From: Algicoccus sp048820935 | GTDB taxonomy: Bacteria; Pseudomonadota; Gammaproteobacteria; Burkholderiales; Burkholderiaceae_B | Length of the DNA stretch: 64,000 bases | Reading direction: 5' to 3' | Assembly (NCBI RefSeq): GCF_048820935.1 | Contig: NZ_JBMERD010000009.1 | Location: 62,001-126,000, forward strand | Shown: positions 27,103 to 36,036 of the stretch, one piece after another | How positions within the stretch are numbered: the stretch's first letter is position 1 | How the letters are laid out: every line of letters starts with the position of its first letter | The notes under the pieces: model-generated | Databases searched by the model: none | What the model saw: only the letters and a program-made list of their open reading frames with translations | What the model was told of the DNA's origin: nothing | Translations under genes and position numbers: made by a program

Positions 27103-27120
27103 TTGTATACGTTTATACAA
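27103..27120. promoter_or_regulatory. Likely GntR operator
   Basis: TTGTATA (27103-27109) and TATACAA (27114-27120) form a perfect inverted repeat across CGTT, 21 bp upstream of the gntR start. TGTATAC-type palindromes are common operators of FCD-type GntR proteins, so autoregulation is likely but inferred. Confidence 0.6.
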
Positions 27121-27560
27121 AACTCGCAAGATAAATTTTTAATGACGTCATGAACGCAATGAAAAGCTCTGTAGACAAATATTTCATAGAAGGCAATTCG
27201 AATCACACTCTCCTGACATGAACCAGTATTTCATCGCTATAAAATGCAAAAAACGGATAGAAAAGAAAAACACATTTCCCTAGCCGCTCAACAATTCAAC
27301 ATCATCCACTAGATTACTCCCTTTATATTCAATGACCTAGAAATCCATTTTTATGGACGTTTTTAACGTTCTTAGTAACATGGGTATCGGCCATACAGCC
27401 TGATCTTTAGATCTACGATCATTATCACGATGAGCCGTGCCGGCGATCGTATCTAAGACAACAACTGATCACGACCTCTGGCGACGTAAACATTGTGTTT
27501 CACGTTCTCAGAAATCCCTGAGCACCTCATCGTTGCACAAACAAGATTAAGGAGGTTGAA
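27121..27560. other. Non-coding gap between gntR and the acetoin reductase gene
   Basis: No gene seen in about 440 bp of AT-rich sequence. It contains an imperfect inverted repeat, TTAGATCTACGATC (27407-27420) against GATCGTATCTAA (27445-27456), about 100 bp upstream of the acetoin reductase gene, and a strong ribosome site (AAGGAGG) at the right end. Confidence 0.5.
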
Positions 27561-28343
27561 ATGGGAACCATCGATGACAAAGTGATTCTAGTCACAGGCG
27601 CTGCACGTGGCATTGGACGCGCAATTGCTCTACGCCTAGCGCAAGACGGTGCAAACATCGCACTCGTCGATATGGATGCGGCTGGCCTTGAAAAAGTCGA
27701 TAAAGAAATTGCAGCGATTGGACGTAAAGCCACCATATTTCAGGCCGATGTTTCAAATCGAGATCAAGTCTATGCCGCCGTTGATCATGCAGAAAAAGAA
27801 CTAGGTGGGTTTGATGTCATCATCAATAACGCAGGGATCGCGAGCGTCCAACCGATTGCTCAAGCCCAACCAGAAGAAGTTGAACGCCTGATTAACATCA
27901 ACATTAAAGGTGTGCTCTGGGGCATTCAAGCTGCCGCAGCTAAGTTTCGGGCTCGCAAACAGAAAGGGAAAATCATCAGCGCAGCCTCTATTGCTGGTCA
28001 TGAGGGCTTCCCATTACTCGGGGTCTACTCCGCATCAAAATTTGCAGTACGTGCCTTGACACAATCTGCTGCCAAAGAATATGCAGCCGACGGCATCACC
28101 GTGAACGCCTATTGTCCCGGTGTGGTCGGAACAGACATGTGGGTGGAGATTGATGCCAAAATGGCTGAAATCACTGGCGCAAAAATCGGAGAAACTTACG
28201 ACCAATACGTCAACGGCATTGCACTGGGACGTGCGCAAACGCCCGAAGACGTCGCTGGATTTGTAGCCTATCTGGCAGGACCCGATGCGGACTATATGAC
28301 TGGGCAAGCACCCATCATTGATGGCGGCTTGGTGTATCGTTAA
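27561..28343 (+). CDS. Acetoin/diacetyl reductase-like short-chain dehydrogenase
   Basis: NAD-dependent short-chain dehydrogenase of 260 residues. TGAARGIG is near residues 12-19, NNAG and the catalytic YSASK follow, and GPDADYMTGQAPIIDGGLVY is at the end. The whole resembles the BudC/ButA group that interconverts diacetyl, acetoin and 2,3-butanediol (KIISAASIAGHEGFPLLGVYSASKFAVRALTQ). No acetoin synthesis or cleavage genes are close, so the physiological substrate is unproven. It is a monocistronic unit with a strong AAGGAGG ribosome site and a terminator at 28400-28448. Confidence 0.82.
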   Translation: MGTIDDKVILVTGAARGIGRAIALRLAQDGANIALVDMDAAGLEKVDKEIAAIGRKATIFQADVSNRDQVYAAVDHAEKELGGFDVIINNAGIASVQPIAQAQPEEVERLININIKGVLWGIQAAAAKFRARKQKGKIISAASIAGHEGFPLLGVYSASKFAVRALTQSAAKEYAADGITVNAYCPGVVGTDMWVEIDAKMAEITGAKIGETYDQYVNGIALGRAQTPEDVAGFVAYLAGPDADYMTGQAPIIDGGLVYR

Positions 28344-28399
28344 AAACCAAACAGTATGCGAATAGAACCGTACCTGACCAAAACAGCTCTTAAACTAAA

Positions 28400-28448
28400 A
28401 CGGCGCGTGAAGTGACACTCAGTGTTCACTTCACGCACCGTTTTTATT
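28400..28448. terminator. Bidirectional terminator between the acetoin reductase and DUF475 genes
   Basis: GCGTGAAGTGA (28405-28415) and TCACTTCACGC (28426-28436) form an 11-bp stem, extended by ACGG/CCGT after one mismatch. TTTTTATTT follows on the plus strand and TTTTAGTTT on the minus strand. Confidence 0.8.
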
Positions 28449-28463
28449 TCAGATGGATTCGGA

Positions 28464-29507
28464 CTAACTGGCAGGTAATTGGTTATTTTTTCGTCTGTAA
28501 ATCAACGATGAAACAATCGAAGCAACGATAAATGCCACGCCAATGAGCCCAGTGATCACTTCACTGATATGCCACACAATGCTGCCCATCATGATGAATG
28601 CGAGCGCACCAATCGCATAGTGCGCACCATGTTCAAGAAAAACGTACTGATCTAAAGTGCCCTGCTCTACCAAATACACCGTAAATGACCGAACAAACAT
28701 CGCGCCAATGCCCAATCCGAGCATGATAATCACCACGTCGCGTGTGATGGCAAATGCACCGATCACACCATCAAACGAGAATGAAGCATCAAGCACCTCC
28801 AGATAAATGAAGCCCATGGCACCGGAACGCTTAGCAACATTACTCATCGCTTCTACATCTTCTCCACCCCCGAAAAAGCTCCCAACACTATCGACCACAA
28901 CGTATAAAAAGACCCCGCCTATGCCAGCCACAACAACGCTTAACCGAGATTCCATATCCAACGGTAAAAAGGCTTGAACAAGTAACAAAACACCTAATGC
29001 GACAACAATCGAGAATGCATCAAATTTACCGAGCTTGGAAAGAAATGCTTCAACGCGGCCCAGCCAGTGAATTTCTTTACCCTCATCAAGAAGGAAAGAC
29101 AAAAACACGAGTAACAAGAACATGCCACCAAACGATGCAATACCCGCATGTGCACTAGCTAGATGCGCAGCATATTCTTCCGGATTCGTAAGTGCCATCT
29201 GACTTACTGCCACAACGCCCTCACCCGCAGCAACCGCCACCACGGCAATCGGAAAGACGAGGCGCATGCCAAACACGGCAATCAAAATGCCAACCGTTAA
29301 AAACAAGCGACGCCACTTCTCATTCATTTCTTTGAGCACGGAGGCATTGACAACCGCGTTATCAAAAGACAGGCTCACCTCCATAATGCCTAACAACAAA
29401 GTCAGTGTTAATGCACCCCAAGCACCGATCGAGCTTTTTAGGCCCCAGTAGTAGCCCACACCAAGACAAATGATGGTGATAAAAATTGAAAACCGAAAAT
29501 GGCGCAT
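28464..29507 (-). CDS. DUF475 / TerC-like integral membrane protein
   Basis: An inner-membrane protein of 347 residues with about nine hydrophobic helices. It carries paired acidic motifs typical of the TerC-like superfamily, LGIMEVSLSFDNAVVNA and LEVLDASFSFDGVIGAFA, where the membrane-embedded Glu and Asp residues are thought to handle metal ions. DUF475 proteins are linked to tellurite resistance clusters or act alone; no other ter gene is seen here. I chose ATG at 29507, placed 5 nt after GAGGAG; a GTG at 29513 is the alternative. Confidence 0.82.
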   Translation of the reverse strand: MRHFRFSIFITIICLGVGYYWGLKSSIGAWGALTLTLLLGIMEVSLSFDNAVVNASVLKEMNEKWRRLFLTVGILIAVFGMRLVFPIAVVAVAAGEGVVAVSQMALTNPEEYAAHLASAHAGIASFGGMFLLLVFLSFLLDEGKEIHWLGRVEAFLSKLGKFDAFSIVVALGVLLLVQAFLPLDMESRLSVVVAGIGGVFLYVVVDSVGSFFGGGEDVEAMSNVAKRSGAMGFIYLEVLDASFSFDGVIGAFAITRDVVIIMLGLGIGAMFVRSFTVYLVEQGTLDQYVFLEHGAHYAIGALAFIMMGSIVWHISEVITGLIGVAFIVASIVSSLIYRRKNNQLPAS

Positions 29508-29551
29508 CCCCACTCCTCAGAATTTAGACTTCTGGCTGTTAATGAATATTT

Positions 29552-29575
29552 CAGACTGCAACAGTCTGTATTTTT
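29552..29575 (+). terminator. Terminator-like hairpin upstream of the DUF475 gene
   Basis: CAGACTG (29552-29558) and CAGTCTG (29562-29568) pair perfectly across a 3-nt loop and are followed by TATTTTTTG on the plus strand. No plus-strand gene ends before it, so it may instead be a structured element in the leader of the minus-strand DUF475 gene. Confidence 0.35.
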
Positions 29576-29927
29576 TGTTTTTTTATGATTTTGGCAACCA
29601 TTAAAAGCCGTAAAGACGTTTTAATAGATTTTTAGCCAAACAAATGAACTGCACAAGTCTGAAAAGGCATCATTTTTGCGCATGTCGCCATAAAAAATGA
29701 ATGATACCAGTAACATGTGTTTTTGGTATAAATTTTGTCAGCACTATGCAGTGTATGGATCACTATTTTTGCGTTGAATCGTTCTCGAGACGATCATTGT
29801 CATGGCTCGCAAAAAGAAGTACGGATTTCCATTCTCATGAAAACGAGCCATTCGATTTTGATCAGCTAAATCCAATCTTTCTCGACAGCTCGGCATTCCC
29901 CTGACTCGATCGGCACGTCAACGAAAA

Positions 29928-30032
29928 ATGGGACGCGCGATGGGCTGTTGTATTCCGATGATTGCAATCGCAGGCACGACCTTTCTACTCTTATACAGCT
30001 TAGGTACATTGGTGGCGGTCGTTCTCACCTAA
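29928..30032 (+). CDS. Possible 34-residue membrane peptide
   Basis: Short frame from ATG 29928 that encodes a basic start (MGRAMGCC) and one strong membrane segment (IPMIAIAGTTFLLLYSLG, then TLVAVVLT). I do not recognise it. The ribosome site is poor; the frame is open back to about 29862 without another ATG. It ends 18 bp before the stop of the convergent fabI gene. Single-helix peptides of this size exist in many bacteria but often arise by chance. The remainder of the 29514-29927 gap shows no convincing gene. Confidence 0.3.
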   Translation: MGRAMGCCIPMIAIAGTTFLLLYSLGTLVAVVLT

Positions 30033-30050
30033 AAACGACCACCCCAGTCA

Positions 30051-30824
30051 TCAAGCCATGAAGTTAAAACCGGCATCGACGTAAATGGTTTGCCCGGTCA
30101 TGCCACTTGAGGCATCCGAAACTAGAAATGCGGTCAAGTTAGCGGCTTCTTCAATCGTCACCAAACGTCTGAGCGGGCTGCGTGTACGGGCTTCTTCCAT
30201 CAGCTCGTCAAAGTCACGAATCCCAGAGGCTGCCCGCGTCAAGATTGGCCCCGGTGACACCGCATGAACCCGAATGCTCTCAGGGCCCAGCTCGGCCGCC
30301 ATATAACGAACTGTAGACTCCAATGCTGCTTTGACAGGCCCCATAATGCCGTATTTAGGAACCACCTCTTCTGCACCGTGATAGCTCATGGTGACTAGAC
30401 TCGCACCCCGATTCAAGTAAGGTAAAGCCAGATGGGCTGTCTGAGCAAAGGAGTGACAAGACAAAGACATTGCTTTTGCGAAGCCTTTTTGAGAACTATC
30501 AACCACGCGTCCATGCAGATCTTCTAACGGTGCCCAAGCAATCGAGTGCACAATAAAATCGAGTTTCCCCAATTCTTGCGCAGCTTCATTCACAAACTTA
30601 GACAAATCCCCTTCAAGATCCACATCACACGTTTTGAGTGTCACACCTAACGGTTCAGTGACCCGAGAGGCGTACGACATGGCTTTTTCATTCAAACAGC
30701 TTACATGCATTTGCGCACCCAGCGCATGCAACTGACGCACCACGGCCGCTGCAATACTGGCTTCATTGGCCAGACCCAACACCAGACCTTTCTTGCCCTC
30801 TAGATGACAAAAGTCCTTCGACAT
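30051..30824 (-). CDS. fabI: Enoyl-[acyl-carrier-protein] reductase (FabI-like)
   Basis: Reduces the enoyl-ACP double bond in fatty acid synthesis. The 257-residue protein has the FabI fold: atypical nucleotide motif GLANEASIAAAV, SIAWAPLEDL in place of the usual SIAFA, and the catalytic Tyr148, Tyr158 and Lys165 (Y-x6-K pattern as in E. coli Y146, Y156 and K163). The C-terminus GMTGQTIYVDAGFNFM is typical. Its spacing supports FabI, but divergence in several motifs suggests a second, specialised copy; a canonical fabI may lie elsewhere. Single gene, no operon partner. Confidence 0.82.
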   Translation of the reverse strand: MSKDFCHLEGKKGLVLGLANEASIAAAVVRQLHALGAQMHVSCLNEKAMSYASRVTEPLGVTLKTCDVDLEGDLSKFVNEAAQELGKLDFIVHSIAWAPLEDLHGRVVDSSQKGFAKAMSLSCHSFAQTAHLALPYLNRGASLVTMSYHGAEEVVPKYGIMGPVKAALESTVRYMAAELGPESIRVHAVSPGPILTRAASGIRDFDELMEEARTRSPLRRLVTIEEAANLTAFLVSDASSGMTGQTIYVDAGFNFMA

Positions 30825-31074
30825 GCTTATTCCTTAGTTAATTAGTCGCCGGAAACACCACAGCGACTTTCTTTCAGGAAGAATCATACCAATAGCGTTT
30901 AACAAGTTGCTGTCTAAATTCTTAGTTAAACCGATTCTGTCTGCGGTTTTTTAAATAAACGAAGGTGTTAATCCCCATACCCAGTCCATCAAATTCGCGC
31001 GTAAACTTTAATAAATGATTTGGTTTGCTGAATAATTTTCGTAAACCGATCAACTCAAACATTTTCTGGAGCAT

Positions 31075-31278
31075 ATGATGAATAAACTCAGAGCCGCCTT
31101 TGAATCCTGGCTGCAAACCGAAGGTTTAGAACCTGAATTCACACCGGATGGCGAATACTCGGGCGATGAGATCCATCTGGCTTGGAAAGCCTGGTTTCAA
31201 GGCCATCAACATGGTGTTCAGACTGGTTACGAGGTTGATCAAGCCATACAAAATGTCTATAACGACGAGCAACTGTAA
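31075..31278 (+). CDS. Small conserved-looking hypothetical protein
   Basis: A 67-residue acidic protein starting MMNKLRAAFESWLQTEG. It has a Trp-rich, helical middle (EIHLAWKAWFQGHQHGV), which looks like the short phage or plasmid-associated proteins of unknown role that share a WxAWxxG pattern. A CTGGAG ribosome site precedes the tandem ATGs (31075 and 31078). It ends 14 bp before the convergent asparaginase stop. Composition and ribosome site support a real gene; function is unknown. Confidence 0.6.
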   Translation: MMNKLRAAFESWLQTEGLEPEFTPDGEYSGDEIHLAWKAWFQGHQHGVQTGYEVDQAIQNVYNDEQL

Positions 31279-31292
31279 TCTGGTCAGCTAAT

Positions 31293-32303
31293 CTAGGCGC
31301 CCCAACGAAACAAGGGGCGCAAAGTCTCTTGCCCCGGATTCGATCCCAAAACCGATAATGCCAGCATCAAACGAATGCGCAGTTTTCTGGCGCTCAGCCC
31401 ACTCACACCCATCGCCCCAAGCTGCTCTAAATCGTATAACGAAGCCTGATACTCATAGCAAGGTGAAACAGGTCCGTGCAAAGTGGAACTGCACACAAGC
31501 ACCACAATTCCTTTTTCATCGGCCCGTTTAACCTCCTGCTCCCAACTAGGTGGCACTTGCCCCCTGCCAATCCCCTCAAGCACGATACCTTGTACGTCCG
31601 AATCAACCAAAGCCTTAAGCATCAAAGGACCGGAGCCTAAACCCAGATTAAGCATTTCAACGGTGGGCAAATGCGTTGTAGCTGGAACTAAACATGGCTG
31701 GCGACGTGGCATCTGATAAACCAAGACAGCTTCACCATCCACAAATCCCAAACAACCCAAAGCCGGCGACTCAAAACCGTTCAACTGATAACTACTCACT
31801 TTGCGCACAAAACTGGCGCTATGAATCGTTTCGTTAAACACCACCAAAACGCCTAGGCCTTTCGTTTCATCACTGGCCGCCACTGTAATGGCATCGCGCA
31901 AATTCGCATCGGCATCACTAGAAACCGCATGTGGAACACGCTGCGCACCTGTCACAACGACGACAACATTTCCTGTACGCAAGCTACTTTCCAGAAAATA
32001 AGCGGTTTCTTCGAGCGTATCCGTACCATGCGTGATCACAATGCCATCGATCTCACCTGCATCAATTAAATGCTGGCACATCGTGCGCAATGTAAGCAAA
32101 TCATCTGGCGTGATCGCATTACTGGGTTTTTGGAATAAAGAGTGCACCTGTAGCGATACCGTCTGCGTATTGACCAGCTGCGCCACCAATTCATCACCCT
32201 GAATGGCACCAGCGACATGACGCCCTTCGTCACCGGGCAAGCTGGCGATCGTGCCACCTGTGGTGACAATCGCCACGCGTTTCTTTTGTGAGAACACTGA
32301 CAT
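31293..32303 (-). CDS. Asparaginase
   Basis: Hydrolyses L-asparagine (possibly also glutamine) to aspartate and ammonia. The 336-residue protein has both active-site signatures: VTTGGTIAS (about 13-21, nucleophile Thr) and ITHGTDTLEET (about 90-100, with the catalytic Thr, Asp and following Lys region). No clear signal peptide is present, so it is likely cytoplasmic. It starts 9 bp after the amidase stop, so the two hydrolases form an operon, probably for amide nitrogen use. Confidence 0.9.
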   Translation of the reverse strand: MSVFSQKKRVAIVTTGGTIASLPGDEGRHVAGAIQGDELVAQLVNTQTVSLQVHSLFQKPSNAITPDDLLTLRTMCQHLIDAGEIDGIVITHGTDTLEETAYFLESSLRTGNVVVVVTGAQRVPHAVSSDADANLRDAITVAASDETKGLGVLVVFNETIHSASFVRKVSSYQLNGFESPALGCLGFVDGEAVLVYQMPRRQPCLVPATTHLPTVEMLNLGLGSGPLMLKALVDSDVQGIVLEGIGRGQVPPSWEQEVKRADEKGIVVLVCSSTLHGPVSPCYEYQASLYDLEQLGAMGVSGLSARKLRIRLMLALSVLGSNPGQETLRPLFRWGA

Positions 32304-32312
32304 ATTTAAAAA

Positions 32313-33725
32313 TTAAGCTTCGGAGGACGTCGACGATAGAAAACTAGGTTGCCCAAGTTGCTGCAAAGGCGTACCCAAGCAAGCTTCAACTTGCAAGGCA
32401 ATGGCCAGTAGTTTCTCTTCAGCAAAGGCTGGTGCCATTAACTGTAAACCCATGGGCAGACCATTGCCATCTAATCCCATTGGAACCGTAATTGCAGACA
32501 GACCCAATAAATTGCCGATACATGTGTTGCGCAAAATAAGGGCATTTGCCTGACCATAAGCATCAATCACATGTAAGTCTTCAACTTTGGGTGGGGCGCA
32601 GGCCATGGTGGGTGTCACAATCACATCCTGATGGATAAAAGCTTGTTCAGCTTGCGTGGAGGCGTTTTGTAGAGAAAGAAGATTCTTAATATACTCAACA
32701 CCTGACAACGCCTGTGCACTGTCAAAACGCAAACGCACCATTGGATCTAGTTTTTCAATATGGTCTGGCAAGTTTGTTTGTAAAAAGGCATTTAATTCAC
32801 ACGCAACCAACCCACCGCGACTATAGATCTCATAAGACTCAACACATCCCGGGAAAGCAGTATCGCTCACCACAAAACCACTTGCCTCTAGCTTGCGCAA
32901 TGCTTGCTCAAACCCTTCCACAATATCTGGATCAGCGTCTTTCAGAAAAAACTCATCAAACCGACCTAAACGCACGCCATGTCCTGAGGGTAGGTAAGGA
33001 ATTTCGGGCACAAAGCCATTCAAACCCAGCTCAATGCCCTGAAAACCAAATGCGAGATCCGCCACACTGCGCGCCAAAACCCCCATCGTATCGAGTGTCG
33101 ATGAGAGTGGTGCGACGCCGTCAGTCGGCCAACGCCCTTTAGTGGTCTTCAATGCCGTCACCCCGGTAAATGAGGCTGGAATCCGTACTGATCCACCGGT
33201 GTCTGTACCCAAAGCCAATAAGGCCGAGCCTTGCATCAAAGACACGCCTGCTCCCGAACTGGAGCCACCGGGCACGCGATGCTCGGCCGACCATGGATTT
33301 CGGGGTGTACCCCAGTGACTATTCATACCCACGCCGCCAAATGCAAATTCAACGGTATGCGTTTTACCTGTCAATACGCTTAGTTGGTTTTCTAAACCGG
33401 ATATCAGTGATCCAGGAATTTCCCACTGCGCCCCTAACGACAGTGCGGAACCCGCAAATGTTGGCATGCCACGTACCGCATATAAATCCTTGACGGAGAC
33501 TGGCAGTCCCATCATTAAACCTGTATCAACTCCACGAGACAACAAATGATCAGCGGATTGTGCTGTATCTTGTGCACTCGCTGGATCCCAATATTTATAC
33601 GCTTGCAAATGCGCCTCACGTGCTTCGTAATTTTCGACACATTGCGCATGAATTGAAACCGCCGACACCTCACCAGTGCGCAATCCATCATGGAGTTGTA
33701 GCAGTGTGTAATTCTCAAGATTCAT
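32313..33725 (-). CDS. Amidase (amidase-signature family)
   Basis: Ser-Ser-Lys hydrolase of 470 residues. Lys79 lies in LPVSVKDLYAV, the glycine/serine-rich GGSSSGAGVSL is at about 143-153, and the nucleophile is Ser169 in GTDTGGSVRIPASF. Although related to GatA, it lacks gatB and gatC neighbours and sits with an asparaginase, so it probably hydrolyses a free amide. The substrate is unknown. The first gene of the pair. Confidence 0.88.
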   Translation of the reverse strand: MNLENYTLLQLHDGLRTGEVSAVSIHAQCVENYEAREAHLQAYKYWDPASAQDTAQSADHLLSRGVDTGLMMGLPVSVKDLYAVRGMPTFAGSALSLGAQWEIPGSLISGLENQLSVLTGKTHTVEFAFGGVGMNSHWGTPRNPWSAEHRVPGGSSSGAGVSLMQGSALLALGTDTGGSVRIPASFTGVTALKTTKGRWPTDGVAPLSSTLDTMGVLARSVADLAFGFQGIELGLNGFVPEIPYLPSGHGVRLGRFDEFFLKDADPDIVEGFEQALRKLEASGFVVSDTAFPGCVESYEIYSRGGLVACELNAFLQTNLPDHIEKLDPMVRLRFDSAQALSGVEYIKNLLSLQNASTQAEQAFIHQDVIVTPTMACAPPKVEDLHVIDAYGQANALILRNTCIGNLLGLSAITVPMGLDGNGLPMGLQLMAPAFAEEKLLAIALQVEACLGTPLQQLGQPSFLSSTSSEA

Positions 33726-33885
33726 GGTTTATATCAACTCAAAAGTAGATTAAAAACTGGCGTGACCCAACAAGCCTCAAGCCGCGAATTCGATGTCATC
33801 ATCTTATACCGTAGACTCTGTTCACAGCACGTCAGCAATCACACGATTGAAGTGGCCCGTGTTTTTTGAAAAACAAACTAATGAT

Positions 33886-34284
33886 TCAGCTCAGAACAAA
33901 CCGATCCACAAGAACGTAGCCCCACCAGCCTGCTGCCAAAATCAACGCTAAAAGTACAGCGGCACTCCCTGTGTCTTTGGCTTTTCCTAGTAATGGATGG
34001 TGTTCAAGGCTGATGGCGTCTGCCAAGGCTTCAAGTCCACTATTCACTAGCTCCAGCATCAGAACCAACATCACCGTCACACACAACAGAAAAATCTCAA
34101 CCGCGGTTCTGCCCACCCAAAACGCTGCTGGCAACATCACAATCGCTAGAACACATTCTTGCCGAAACGCAGCTTCATCGCGCCAAGTCGCCCGAAGACC
34201 TTTCAAGGAATAACCAAAAGCCCGAACAATCCGGGTCAAACCGGTTTTACCTTTGAATGCAGATGTCGTATCTTTTTGCATCAT
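33886..34284 (-). CDS. dgkA: Diacylglycerol kinase
   Basis: Small inner-membrane kinase that phosphorylates diacylglycerol, recycling the by-product of periplasmic glucan or phospholipid head-group transfer. The 132-residue protein has an amphipathic N-terminus (GYSLKGLRATWRDEAAFRQE), three membrane helices and the catalytic motif ELVNSGLEALADAI. Length is typical. The start codon (34282-34284) abuts the MscS stop, so translation may be coupled. Tandem ATGs at 34284 and 34281. Confidence 0.92.
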   Translation of the reverse strand: MMQKDTTSAFKGKTGLTRIVRAFGYSLKGLRATWRDEAAFRQECVLAIVMLPAAFWVGRTAVEIFLLCVTVMLVLMLELVNSGLEALADAISLEHHPLLGKAKDTGSAAVLLALILAAGWWGYVLVDRFVLS

Positions 34285-35949
34285 TTACGAAGCCACCGGA
34301 TAAGGTTGAATCAATTTAAGCTGCATCTCTTCGAGATAGTTCAGCACATCCAGCATGATTAATTCCTGAACGGAGAGAAACTCACTCATGTCACCCGTTA
34401 GAACCATGGCGCGGATTCGGATGTCGATGCGCCCTTGTCGTGCGCTAATGACCTGTACCCGTGGCCAGCCGCTTTTTTTCTCGACCAAGGGCTCCTGCAG
34501 AACCCGTTCACGGATCTGAATCAGGACGTGCCGGATATCCTCCGTCGAGCTATCACTTCGTAATGAAATCACCTGATCCAGATGACAAGCATTTCGTTGA
34601 GTAAAGTTCACGATATGCATCTTGGCCAGATCAGAGTTTGGCACCGTACACAATGCGCCATTAACCAGTCGCAAACGCGTGGATCTAGGTCCGATTCGAA
34701 GCACTGTCGCAGCCTGCTCATTAAACTCAATTTTGTCGCCCACGCGAAATGGACGATCCGCAAAAAGCGACAAACCGCCGAAGAGGTTTTCTATCGTGGA
34801 TTGTGATGCCAAGGCGACCGCAATCCCCCCAACCCCAAAACCTGCCAGCAAGCCCATGGCTGGGATTCCTAACTGATCCGCTCCTTGAAAGATGATCAAT
34901 AAGACCGCAATCCACGCAAAAAGCTTCACAGACAAACGAAGTAATGGTTCGTCATAACCTTTCGAGAAGAACTGCAACGAACGAATCAGCAAATCCGCGA
35001 CTAAATACACAATCAGCCAAGCCAACCAAGCTGCCAAACCATAGTAAATAATCGAAGTCACTAAACCGCCGCCACTGGCAAAACTTCCGACCGGATAAAT
35101 CTGTGTGATCACAAAATGATCACTGCTATAAAGTCCAATTAGCAAACCCAATGGAATCAATATATACAAGGTTTGACGGATGACACCGGTTCTCGAAGAC
35201 GCAAACCGCCAACCAAACCGAATCCATAAAACTGCTAAAACAATCAAAACGATATTAAGCAAACTGATCAGCGCAATTTTCCAGATCGGCGTGTTGAAAT
35301 AATGTTTTTGCATCCAATCTGGGAAGACGTTCGCAAAATCTTTTGGCATGAGATAGCCCGTGGCATTGGCACGTTCTAAATAAAGTGATGAATACAGACG
35401 CGGATGTCGTAATGGCAAATCGATAAAAGATTGGTAGTAATCTGCAAGGTTTTTAACCGTTGCTGCAGAGAACTGATACTCATCGCTATAAGGACCTTCT
35501 TGCACACGCACGATCTGAATATCTGTGCCTGGGATTGTCCAGCGTGATGGCAAATCTTTCAAACTCGCCGCATCCCCTTTGATTTGGTAACCCGGGATGG
35601 TGTCTGAGGGAATTTCTGGCAAACGAGCCAGGATATCGTAGAGATACACAATGGCGTTGTCCCCAATCCGTGTACGGGTCGCAGGTGGTGTTTGACTCAA
35701 ATCCAAGAGAGTTCGGATGCGTCCTAAATCATCGAGCAAAGCAGACAGCTTTTGGGCGCTTTTATCTTGTTTGTAAAGCTCGTAATCCGCTTCAGCACGT
35801 TGTGTCGCACCCATGAAGCTCTGAAACACCTCGTAAGGTGATTCACGTTGAATAGAAATTGGCTCATGAGGTGATTGCGTTTGCGCAGGCAACTCCGACA
35901 CAAACAGCAAACACCAGCACAACAGAAAAAAGCGGAGGATTTTAGACAT
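34285..35949 (-). CDS. Large MscS-family mechanosensitive channel
   Basis: A 554-residue protein. It has a signal-like N-terminus (ILRFFLLCWCLLFVSELPAQ), a periplasmic domain to about residue 210, several membrane helices, then the MscS core: the glycine/alanine-rich pore helix (LAGFGVGGIAVALASQSTIENLFGG region) and the beta domain (FADRPFRVGDKIEF, VLRIGPRSTRLRL). Such channels release solutes on hypo-osmotic shock. It lies upstream of dgkA with contiguous reading frames, linking two membrane-homeostasis genes. Confidence 0.88.
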   Translation of the reverse strand: MSKILRFFLLCWCLLFVSELPAQTQSPHEPISIQRESPYEVFQSFMGATQRAEADYELYKQDKSAQKLSALLDDLGRIRTLLDLSQTPPATRTRIGDNAIVYLYDILARLPEIPSDTIPGYQIKGDAASLKDLPSRWTIPGTDIQIVRVQEGPYSDEYQFSAATVKNLADYYQSFIDLPLRHPRLYSSLYLERANATGYLMPKDFANVFPDWMQKHYFNTPIWKIALISLLNIVLIVLAVLWIRFGWRFASSRTGVIRQTLYILIPLGLLIGLYSSDHFVITQIYPVGSFASGGGLVTSIIYYGLAAWLAWLIVYLVADLLIRSLQFFSKGYDEPLLRLSVKLFAWIAVLLIIFQGADQLGIPAMGLLAGFGVGGIAVALASQSTIENLFGGLSLFADRPFRVGDKIEFNEQAATVLRIGPRSTRLRLVNGALCTVPNSDLAKMHIVNFTQRNACHLDQVISLRSDSSTEDIRHVLIQIRERVLQEPLVEKKSGWPRVQVISARQGRIDIRIRAMVLTGDMSEFLSVQELIMLDVLNYLEEMQLKLIQPYPVAS

Positions 35950-36036
35950 TATCGAATTAACCGTGCAAAAAACTCAGATCTATTTAAACACCAAACATAC
36001 ACGGCGTCATCCACAGTTCAACTCTAATCGAATCCT

